DNA of 64,000 nucleotides from Butyricicoccus pullicaecorum. Its GTDB lineage: Bacteria; Bacillota; Clostridia; Oscillospirales; Butyricicoccaceae. Position numbers and translations under genes: made by a program. This document shows, one piece after another, positions 57,803-64,000 of the stretch. The DNA is taken from contig JAFBIW010000010.1 of the NCBI GenBank assembly GCA_021531865.1, forward strand, positions 1 through 64,000, given 5' to 3'. Position 1 is the first letter of the stretch, and every line of letters begins with the position of its first letter. The notes below the pieces were generated by a model, which was not told the origin of the DNA, searched no databases, and saw only the letters and a program-made list of their open reading frames with translations.

Positions 57803-58711
57803 ATGGGAAAGGTTATGGCGGTGTGCGTCAGTGAAGCGCGCGGCACACCCAAGCGGAATATCGGACGCGCGCGGCTGCGCGCCGACTGGGGCGTCGAGGG
57901 CGACGCGCACGCGGGCAACTGGCACCGGCAGGTCAGCCTGCTCTCGTATGAGGCCGTGCAGGCGTTCAACGCGCGCGGCGCGAACGTCGCCGACGGCGCG
58001 TTCGGTGAAAATCTGCTCGTTTCCGGGTTCGATTTCAAACGCCTGCCGGTCGGTACCCGTCTGCGGTGCGGGGACGTGCGGCTCGAGATCACCCAGATCG
58101 GCAAGGAGTGCCACAGCGGCTGCGAAATTTACCAGCGGGTGGGCGACTGCATCATGCCGCGCGAGGGCGTGTTCGCCCGGGTGCTGGCGGGCGGCGAAGT
58201 CGCCGTGGGCGACGAAATGACGCTCGTGCACCGGGTCGGCATCCTGACCGCGAGCGACAAGGGCGCGCGCGGTGAGCGCGAGGACGTGAGCGGCCCGCGC
58301 ATCCGGTCGCTGCTGTCCGTCGGTTATGAGGCGGTCGCCTATACCGTCGTGCCCGACGACCGGGAGACCATCGCGCGGGAGCTGATCCGCCTGAGCGACG
58401 AGGTCGGCTGTGACCTCATCCTGACGACGGGCGGAACCGGCTTCGCGCCGCGCGACGTGACGCCCGAGGCCACGCGCGACGTGTGCGACCGGATGGCGCC
58501 CGGCATCGCCGAGGCCATCCGCGCCCAAAGTATGCGCATCACCAGCCGCGCGATGCTCAGCCGGGGGGTCAGCGGCATCCGGGGACGCACGCTGATCGTC
58601 AACCTGCCCGGCAGTCCCAAGGCGGTCGAAGAGAGCATGGCCGTCTTTCTGGACGTGGTCGGCCACGGGCTGAACCTGCTGCGCGGGACGGACGGCGAAT
58701 GCGCCCGCTGA
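57803..58711 (+). CDS. MOSC domain fused to MogA-type molybdopterin adenylyltransferase
   Basis: A 302-aa fusion. Residues 1-145 are MOSC (GVEGDAHAGNWHRQVSLLSYEA and the conserved Cys in CHSGCEIYQRVG), a domain linked to sulfur or molybdopterin delivery. Residues 150-302 are MogA/MoaB-like (LTASDKGARGEREDVSGPRI, TTGGTGFAPRDVTPEAT), which adenylates molybdopterin before Mo insertion. Such fusions are known in Clostridia. RBS ggagg precedes ATG 57803, three bases after moaA. Confidence 0.92.
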   Translation: MGKVMAVCVSEARGTPKRNIGRARLRADWGVEGDAHAGNWHRQVSLLSYEAVQAFNARGANVADGAFGENLLVSGFDFKRLPVGTRLRCGDVRLEITQIGKECHSGCEIYQRVGDCIMPREGVFARVLAGGEVAVGDEMTLVHRVGILTASDKGARGEREDVSGPRIRSLLSVGYEAVAYTVVPDDRETIARELIRLSDEVGCDLILTTGGTGFAPRDVTPEATRDVCDRMAPGIAEAIRAQSMRITSRAMLSRGVSGIRGRTLIVNLPGSPKAVEESMAVFLDVVGHGLNLLRGTDGECAR

Positions 58712-58733
58712 ACGCCGGAAAAGGAGAAAAAAC

Positions 58734-59558
58734 ATGATTTTACAGGTTTTGATGGAAAATACGGCGGTGTCCGACGCTTTTGTCTGTGAACACGGCCTGA
58801 GCTTATATGTCGAGGCGGGCGGGACACGCATCCTGTTCGATACCGGCCGCTCGGACGCCTTTGTACAGAACGCCGCGGCCTGCGGCGTCGAGCTGTCGCA
58901 GGTCGATCTGGCTGTCCTGTCTCACGGGCACTATGACCACGGCGGCGGATTGACCGCCTTTTTGGCCGCGAACGATCATGCACCGGTCTACCGGCACACG
59001 CTGGCCGATGAGCCGCACTTCGTGCAGCGGCCGGACGGCGAGATCGCCTTCATCGGTCTGCCGCCCGAGCTTTTGAACACGCCGCGCTTCCGTGCGCTGG
59101 ACGACGACGCCGAAATCGCCCCCGGACTGACCGTCTTTTCCTCGGTCACCGGGCGGGAGCTGCTTTCGGGGGCCAACCGCACGCTGCTCATCCGGCAGGG
59201 CGCGGGCTACGCGCCCGACCCCTTCGCGCACGAGCAGAGCCTGCTTATCGAGCGCGAGGGCAAGGCCGTGCTGCTGGCAGGTTGCGCCCACCGGGGTATC
59301 GTCAACATCCTGACCCGCGCGATGGCGCTGCATGGCGGGCCGCTGGACGCGGTCGTGGGCGGCTTCCACCTGTCCAATCCGCGCACCGGCGTGTGCGAAC
59401 CGGACGAGACCATCCGGGGCGTCGCCGCCCGGCTCAGCCGTTATCCGACCCGGTATTACACCGGTCACTGCACCGGGCGGGCCGCGTTTGACAAGCTCGC
59501 GCCCCTGATGGGCGAGCAATTGACATATCTCCCGGCGGGCAGTCGGATTGAATTGTGA
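58734..59558 (+). CDS. Metallo-beta-lactamase-fold hydrolase
   Basis: A 274-aa protein with the metal motif LSHGHYDHGGGL (His64, His66, Asp68, His69) and later CAHRGIVN and GGFHL. The DAFVCEHGLSLYVE N-terminus and overall layout resemble the MJ0936-like dihydropterin-related group of MBL proteins. Its place among molybdopterin genes suggests a pterin- or Mo-related job, but that is inference. RBS aaaggag before ATG 58734. Confidence 0.87.
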   Translation: MILQVLMENTAVSDAFVCEHGLSLYVEAGGTRILFDTGRSDAFVQNAAACGVELSQVDLAVLSHGHYDHGGGLTAFLAANDHAPVYRHTLADEPHFVQRPDGEIAFIGLPPELLNTPRFRALDDDAEIAPGLTVFSSVTGRELLSGANRTLLIRQGAGYAPDPFAHEQSLLIEREGKAVLLAGCAHRGIVNILTRAMALHGGPLDAVVGGFHLSNPRTGVCEPDETIRGVAARLSRYPTRYYTGHCTGRAAFDKLAPLMGEQLTYLPAGSRIEL

Positions 59559-59606
59559 GCGCGGCGGGAGAGTTTTTTATAATATCGTTATACTGAGGAA
59601 AGGATC

Positions 59607-59969
59607 ATGCCGATGCGGGAAAAAATGACAGTACAGGCGACGCTGCGCATCCAGTGCGGCGGCAAGGTGTTCGGCCCGGGCATCGCCCGGCTGCTCGAGG
59701 GCGTGCGCGACCACGGCTCGCTCCGGCAGAGCGCGTCCGAGATGGGCATGAGCTACAACAAGGCGTGGCACGTCGTGCGCGAGAGCGAGACCCGGCTGGG
59801 CTTCCCTCTGCTTGCACGCAAGGTCGGCGGCGCGCGGGGCGGCGGCGCGGAGCTGACCGCGCAGGGCGCGGAGCTGCTCGCGCGCTACCGTGCCTTCGAG
59901 ACCGAGGCGCAGGCCGCGCTGGCCGCACTGGCCGAACGCCATTTTGAAGGAATGGAAGGAGCGGAATGA
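59607..59969 (+). CDS. ModE-type winged-helix DNA-binding protein
   Basis: A 120-aa LysR-like winged helix of the ModE N-terminal kind: [40 protein letters not shown] and [20 protein letters not shown]. There is no C-terminal molybdate-binding (TOBE) domain, so it may sense Mo indirectly or act as a constitutive regulator. RBS gaggaaagg. It sits four bases before selD. Confidence 0.9.
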   Translation: MPMREKMTVQATLRIQCGGKVFGPGIARLLEGVRDHGSLRQSASEMGMSYNKAWHVVRESETRLGFPLLARKVGGARGGGAELTAQGAELLARYRAFETEAQAALAALAERHFEGMEGAE

Positions 59970-59973
59970 ACCG

Positions 59974-60999
59974 ATGGAAGAACTGCAATTCTGCCGGGGC
60001 GGCGGCTGCACGGCCAAGCTGGGGCCTGCCGCGCTGGCGCGGGTGCTGTCCGGCCTGCCCCGGCCGACCGACCCCGACCTGCTGATCGGGGCGGAGTCGA
60101 GCGACGACGCGGCCGTCTACCGGCTGACCGACGAACTGGCCATCGTGCAGACGCTCGATTTCTTTCCGCCCATGCTGGACGACCCCTATCTGTTCGGGCA
60201 GGTCGCCGCGGCCAACGCGCTGAGCGACGTGTATGCGATGGGCGGCACGGTCAAGACCGCGCTCAACATCGTCTGCTTCCCGGAAAAGATGGATCTGAAC
60301 ATTTTGGGACGGATTTTGCAGGGGGGCAGCGAAAAGGTCATTGAGGCGGGCGGCTCGCTGGCGGGCGGACACAGCATCGCGGACAGCGAGGTCAAGTACG
60401 GCCTGTCGGTCACCGGTGTGGTGCACCCGGCACGCATCCGTGCGAACAACACCGGGCACGTGGGCGACGCGCTCATTCTGTCCAAGCCGCTGGGCGTGGG
60501 TCTGGTCTGCACAGCCGCCCGCATGGGGCAGGCGGACGGGGATGCGCTGGCGCTCGCCGTGCGGTCGATGACCACCCTGAACCGCTGGGCGGCCGAGGCG
60601 GCCGACCGGTATCGGGTGCACGCCTGCACCGACGTGACCGGCTTCGGCCTGCTGGGGCACCTGCACGAGATGCTGCGGCCCGACCTGTCCGCCCGGGTGC
60701 ACGCCGGGGCGCTGCCCGTCATCCCGCAGGCGCGGGACTACGCGGACGCGTTTTACCTGACTGCCGCCGCCCAGCGCAACCGCAACTTCGCGGACGGACG
60801 GGTGCGCTTCGGCCGGGGGATCACCTTTGCCGACGAGGAGCTGGTCTTCGACCCGCAGACCTCGGGCGGTCTGCTCTTCGCGGTCGACCCGGCGGACGCG
60901 GACGCGCTCGCGCGTGACCTCGCCGCGCTCGGCCTGCCCTGCGGGCAGATCGGCACCCTGCTGCCCCGCGTGGATGCGGAAATCATCGTGGAAGGATAA
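59974..60999 (+). CDS. selD: Selenide, water dikinase
   Basis: A 341-aa AIR-synthase-fold enzyme making selenophosphate from selenide and ATP. The N-terminal catalytic Cys-Lys pair is in [12 protein letters not shown] (Cys12, Lys15), where some organisms use selenocysteine; here it is Cys. [23 protein letters not shown] and AGGHSI are typical. I start at ATG 59974 after ggaagga. Selenophosphate could feed the selenium-type XDH and perhaps Sec or selenouridine synthesis. Confidence 0.95.
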   Translation: MEELQFCRGGGCTAKLGPAALARVLSGLPRPTDPDLLIGAESSDDAAVYRLTDELAIVQTLDFFPPMLDDPYLFGQVAAANALSDVYAMGGTVKTALNIVCFPEKMDLNILGRILQGGSEKVIEAGGSLAGGHSIADSEVKYGLSVTGVVHPARIRANNTGHVGDALILSKPLGVGLVCTAARMGQADGDALALAVRSMTTLNRWAAEAADRYRVHACTDVTGFGLLGHLHEMLRPDLSARVHAGALPVIPQARDYADAFYLTAAAQRNRNFADGRVRFGRGITFADEELVFDPQTSGGLLFAVDPADADALARDLAALGLPCGQIGTLLPRVDAEIIVEG

Positions 61000-61034
61000 C
61001 ATCATTTTTATATAGAGAAAGGGAGAATTATTTT

Positions 61035-61682
61035 ATGGCAACGATTGTAGACGCACGCGGCAAGGCCTGCCCGCAGCCGGTCATCGACACCAAGAACGCG
61101 ATCAAGGAGCACGGCGTACCCGTCATCACGCTGGTCGATAACGACATCGCCCGACAGAACGTGGAGAAGGTCGCGGCGCAGATGGGCTATTACACCGAAT
61201 CCGAGGCGCTGGACGGCGGCGATTTCCGCATTTTGATCCAGCAGGTCAGCACGCAGGTGCTTTCGAGCGTGCTGGGCGAGGGCGGCGCGGTTTCCGATGC
61301 CCCGATTGACTGCCCGACCTGCCAGCCGATGGAGCTTGCGCCCGCCGGGCCGACCGTCGTCGTGCTCTCGTCGAACTGCATGGGCGCGGGCGACGACACG
61401 CTGGGCGCGGCGCTCATGAAGGGCTTTGTCTACGCGCTGACCCAGCTTGACCGTGCGCCCGACACCGTTCTGCTGTACAACGGCGGCGCAAAGCTGTCGG
61501 CCGAGGGCGCAGAGACCGTCGCCGACCTCAAGGTGCTCGAGGAAAACGGCGCCGAGATCCTGACCTGCGGCACTTGCGCCAACCACTACGGCCTGCAGGA
61601 CAAGCTGGCGGTCGGCTCGGTCACCAATATGTACGTCATCGCCGAGACCCTTTCCAAGGCCGGCCGGGTGATCCGTCCGTGA
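61035..61682 (+). CDS. yedF: YedF-type selenium metabolism protein (TusA plus DsrE-like)
   Basis: A 215-aa two-domain protein. The N-terminal TusA domain has DARGKACPQPVIDTKNAI with Cys12-Pro13; the C-terminal DsrE-like part ends in ILTCGTCANHYGL (about Cys177 and Cys180). YedF proteins occur with selD in Se-using Clostridia and probably handle low-molecular-weight selenium. RBS aaagggaga. Its stop overlaps the start of yqeB. Confidence 0.93.
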   Translation: MATIVDARGKACPQPVIDTKNAIKEHGVPVITLVDNDIARQNVEKVAAQMGYYTESEALDGGDFRILIQQVSTQVLSSVLGEGGAVSDAPIDCPTCQPMELAPAGPTVVVLSSNCMGAGDDTLGAALMKGFVYALTQLDRAPDTVLLYNGGAKLSAEGAETVADLKVLEENGAEILTCGTCANHYGLQDKLAVGSVTNMYVIAETLSKAGRVIRP

Positions 61683-62506
61683 GCGCGGTCGTTCTGGTGC
61701 GCGGCGCGGGCGATCTGGCGACCGGCACGATCCTGCGGCTGCACAACTGCGGCTTCCGCGTGCTGGCGGTCGAGTGCGCCCGGCCTTCGGCCATCCGGCG
61801 GCGCGCGGCCTTCTGCGAGGCCGTCTTTGACGGCGCGGCCACCGTCGAGGGCGTGACCGCCCGGTTGATCGACCGGATCGAGCAGGCCGACGCGGTCTGG
61901 AATGCGGGCGAAATCCCGCTGATCGTCGATGAGACTGCGTCCTGCGCGGCTTCCTGCGCGCCCGCCGTGCTGGTCGACGCGATTTTAGCCAAGCGAAATC
62001 TGGGCACGACCCGGGACATGGCGCCCATCACGATCGGTCTGGGGCCGGGCTTCACCGCCGGCGGCGACGTGGACGCGGTCGTTGAAACCATGCGGGGCCA
62101 CCGGCTGGGGCGGGTCATCTACGAGGGCGCCGCCCTGCCCAACACCGGCGTGCCCGGCCCGATCGCGGGCTTTGCCGCCGAGCGGGTCATCCACGCGCCC
62201 GCATCCGGCGCAATGACCTTTGTCCGTTCGCCCGAGCCGGTCGATATCGGCTCGATCGTGCAGAAGGGGCAGACCATCGGCTTTGTGGGCGGCGTCCCGG
62301 TGACCGCCACGCTGGACGGCGTGCTGCGCGGCTTGATCCGCGAGGGCTATCCGGTCACCGAGGGGCTGAAGATCGCTGACATCGACCCGCGCGCGCAGGA
62401 GGTGCAGAACTGCACGACCGTTTCGGACAAGGCGCGCGCGATTGCGGGCGGCGTGCTCGAGGCCATGCTCCATCTGGCGGGAGAAAGGGGCGTTTCGCTG
62501 CTGTGA
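61679..62506 (+). CDS. yqeB: Selenium-dependent molybdenum hydroxylase system protein YqeB
   Basis: A 275-aa protein that begins at GTG 61679, overlapping the yedF stop. VVLVRGAGDLATGTILRLHNCGF is a Rossmann-like opening, and IGLGPGFTAGGDVDAVVET is a characteristic stretch. YqeB belongs to the marker set for selenium-dependent molybdenum hydroxylases and probably helps mature the Se-containing Mo site, though the reaction is unknown. It also overlaps the next gene by 4 bp. Confidence 0.92.
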   Translation: MSAVVLVRGAGDLATGTILRLHNCGFRVLAVECARPSAIRRRAAFCEAVFDGAATVEGVTARLIDRIEQADAVWNAGEIPLIVDETASCAASCAPAVLVDAILAKRNLGTTRDMAPITIGLGPGFTAGGDVDAVVETMRGHRLGRVIYEGAALPNTGVPGPIAGFAAERVIHAPASGAMTFVRSPEPVDIGSIVQKGQTIGFVGGVPVTATLDGVLRGLIREGYPVTEGLKIADIDPRAQEVQNCTTVSDKARAIAGGVLEAMLHLAGERGVSLL

Positions 62507-63636
62507 TTTATTTCGATTCGGCCGCGACCGCGTTCCACCGTCCGCCCGCCGTGCGGCAGGCAGTGCTGGACGCGCTCGACACCTTCGGCTCGCCCGGACG
62601 GGGCGCGCACGAGGCCACCCTGACGGCCGCGCGCGCGGTCTACACCTGTCGGACACGGCTGGCTGCGCTGTTCGGCCTGTCTGACCCGGCGCGGGTCTGC
62701 TTCGCGTCCAACGCGACCGAAGCATTGAATACCGCCATTTCCGGCCTGTTTTCTCCGGGTGACCACGTCATCACGACCGCTTTGGAGCACAATTCGGTGC
62801 TGCGGCCGCTCTACCGTCTGCGGGATGCCGGGCTGGAGCTGACCATTCTGCCCGCAGATGAAAAAGGAAATTTGAATTATGATGATTTTGCGCACGCGCT
62901 GCGCCCCAACACCCGGGGCGTTGTGTGCACCCATGCGTCCAACGTCACGGGCAACGCGGTCGATCTGGATGCGGTCGGTGCGTTCTGCCGGGCGCACGGC
63001 CTGCTGTTCGTCGTGGATACGGCGCAGTCCGCCGGTGTGCTTGACTTAAATATGGAAAAAACGAGTATTTCCGTCCTGTGCTTCACGGGGCACAAGGGAT
63101 TGCTCGGCCCGCAGGGCACGGGCGGCCTGTGCGTCGCGCCCCGGGTGACGGTGCGCCCGCTCAAGGTGGGCGGCAGCGGCGTGCTCAGCTTCGCTGAGCA
63201 CCATCCGTCCGAGCTGCCCACCGGCTTAGAAGCCGGAACGCTCAACGCGCACGGCATCGCGGGCCTGTCTGCGGGTGTGGATTTCGTGCTGAGCACGGGC
63301 GCGAGCACCATCCGGGCACGTGAGCACGCGCTGGCGCGGCGGCTCTACGAGGGCGTGCGGGAGATTCCGCAAATCAAGGTCTACGGCGACTGGGACAGCC
63401 CGTACCGCACGGCGGTCGTCGCGCTCAATCTGGGCGATTACGACGCGGGCGCGGTTGCTGACGCGCTGGCGCAGGACTATGGCATCTGCACCCGTGCGGG
63501 TGCGCACTGCGCACCCCTGATGCACCGTGCGCTCGGCACGGAGGAGCAGGGCGTCGTGCGCTTCTCGTTCTCGTATTTCAATACCGAGGACGAGGTCGAT
63601 CAGGCCGTGTGCGCCCTGCGCACGCTGGCCGAATGA
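62503..63636 (+). CDS. Class V aminotransferase, cysteine desulfurase-like, of the Se/Mo system
   Basis: A 377-aa PLP enzyme starting at GTG 62503. The PLP lysine is in CFTGHKGLLGPQGTGGL (Lys198), and RAGAHCAPLMH provides a Cys (about 336) where desulfurases carry the persulfide cysteine. It matches the cysteine desulfurase-like family associated with selenium-dependent molybdenum hydroxylases. It may liberate S or Se from cysteine or selenocysteine. Coupled to yqeB by GTGA overlap. Confidence 0.9.
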   Translation: MIYFDSAATAFHRPPAVRQAVLDALDTFGSPGRGAHEATLTAARAVYTCRTRLAALFGLSDPARVCFASNATEALNTAISGLFSPGDHVITTALEHNSVLRPLYRLRDAGLELTILPADEKGNLNYDDFAHALRPNTRGVVCTHASNVTGNAVDLDAVGAFCRAHGLLFVVDTAQSAGVLDLNMEKTSISVLCFTGHKGLLGPQGTGGLCVAPRVTVRPLKVGGSGVLSFAEHHPSELPTGLEAGTLNAHGIAGLSAGVDFVLSTGASTIRAREHALARRLYEGVREIPQIKVYGDWDSPYRTAVVALNLGDYDAGAVADALAQDYGICTRAGAHCAPLMHRALGTEEQGVVRFSFSYFNTEDEVDQAVCALRTLAE

Positions 63637-63647
63637 GGGAGGGCGTT

Positions 63648-63887
63648 ATGCTGAGAAACAAGGAACCGCGCACGGTCGTGACCTTCCGGACGACGACCGA
63701 CGCGATGCGCGCCGAGGCTGCGGCACGGACGCACGGGCTGGACGGGCGGCTGATCCCGGTGCCGCGCGAGATTACGGCGGGCTGCGGTCTGGCGTGGAGC
63801 GCACCTGTGCACGCCGAGGAGGCGCTGCGCGCGCTGTATGAAGCGGAACACATCGGATTTCAGGAGATTCACCGACTGACCATCTGA
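63648..63887 (+). CDS. DUF3343 putative Se/S carrier protein, 79 aa
   Basis: A short protein with TVVTFRTTTDAMRAEAAART, then GRLIPVPREITAGCGLAWSAP with one conserved Cys in the GCGLA motif, and a C-terminal IGFQEIHRL. This is the DUF3343 layout, a putative selenium or sulfur carrier usually found beside selD, yedF or desulfurase-like genes. RBS gagggagg precedes ATG 63648. It follows the aminotransferase by 11 bp. Confidence 0.88.
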   Translation: MLRNKEPRTVVTFRTTTDAMRAEAAARTHGLDGRLIPVPREITAGCGLAWSAPVHAEEALRALYEAEHIGFQEIHRLTI

Positions 63888-63902
63888 GAAAGGGGAGAGG
63901 GT

Positions 63903-64000
63903 ATGTCCAGTCAATATCGGGCGCTGGCTGAGCTTTTACAGGCGAGCACGCCGGTCTGGCGGCTGACCCGGCTGTCGGACGGCGCACTCGGACAGGTGGA
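63903..64000 (+). CDS. Partial gene at the window edge, unknown product
   Basis: ATG 63903 has the RBS gaaagggga and opens a frame that runs off the window after about 32 codons (MSSQYRALAELLQAST onward). It continues the co-directional Se/Mo cluster. The visible part is too short to assign; an accessory protein of the molybdenum hydroxylase system would fit the context but is only a guess. Confidence 0.6.
   Translation, partial: MSSQYRALAELLQASTPVWRLTRLSDGALGQV

Noticed and set aside
59974-60999. Selenocysteine codon in selD
   Set aside because: The active-site position is an ordinary Cys codon and no in-frame TGA occurs.
1-64000. CRISPR array, insertion sequence, prophage or replication origin
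   Set aside because: No regularly spaced short repeats, transposase or integrase frames, phage structural genes or DnaA-box clusters were seen.

Overview
The window is GC-rich, densely coded Gram-positive DNA. Its small-gene families (DUF4250, a CD1871A-type CXXC protein, a 4Fe-4S/TlpA set), rpsF-ssb-rpsR order, strict-anaerobe metabolism and riboswitches point to a gut-type Clostridia, probably near Oscillospiraceae/Butyricicoccaceae. This placement is inference from gene content. No rRNA, phage, transposase or CRISPR array is visible.

Layout. 1-267: tandem 137-bp repeat with tRNA-like and terminator-like parts. 399-5608: small conserved protein, nitroreductase-like protein, coiled-coil protein, AGCS amino-acid symporter, nicotinate phosphoribosyltransferase. 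5881-13863: arginine operon argG-argH-argC-argJ-argB-argD-argF behind a strong promoter and a candidate ARG box. 14145-15697 (minus): 4Fe-4S membrane protein, 46-aa CXXC protein and TlpA-like lipoprotein, followed by truA on the plus strand. 16613-22293 (minus): guanine deaminase, dCTP deaminase and a three-subunit xanthine dehydrogenase behind a guanine-class riboswitch. 22401-26418: small orphan pair, NSS transporter, and a preQ1-I riboswitch upstream of a radical SAM protein and a queuosine-precursor transporter. 26513-30628: tRNA-Thr, rpsF-ssb-rpsR, inositol-phosphatase-like protein and small orphans. 30905-34454: a second three-subunit molybdenum hydroxylase. 34557-43487: HAD phosphatase, tRNA-Leu, GIY-YIG/Nudix fusion, secG, nucleotidyltransferase, pyk, LCP protein, glycosyltransferase, an HPr variant and a LytTR protein. 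43718-52709: TetR regulator, ssnA, short ygfK, hydantoinase, fused selenium-type xanthine dehydrogenase and a purine permease. 53008-55671: giant Sel1-repeat protein. 55802-64000: molybdenum-cofactor and selenium genes (molybdopterin-binding protein, moaA, MOSC-MogA fusion, MBL protein, ModE-like HTH, selD, yedF, yqeB, class V aminotransferase, DUF3343).

How it fits together. Much of the window serves anaerobic purine use. Guanine is deaminated to xanthine and oxidised by molybdenum hydroxylases, one of which belongs to the selenium-dependent type. SsnA, YgfK and the hydantoinase probably act on ring-opened or related products, the permease imports purines, and the last 8 kb supplies molybdopterin and activated selenium. 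The most distinctive observations are: a guanine aptamer whose terminator geometry predicts an ON switch driving a guanine deaminase/dCTP deaminase/XDH operon; a preQ1 riboswitch over a short radical SAM protein with an unusual CX4CX2C motif; a half-length YgfK; an HPr with Arg at the regulatory Ser46 position; and several unexplained intergenic hairpins.
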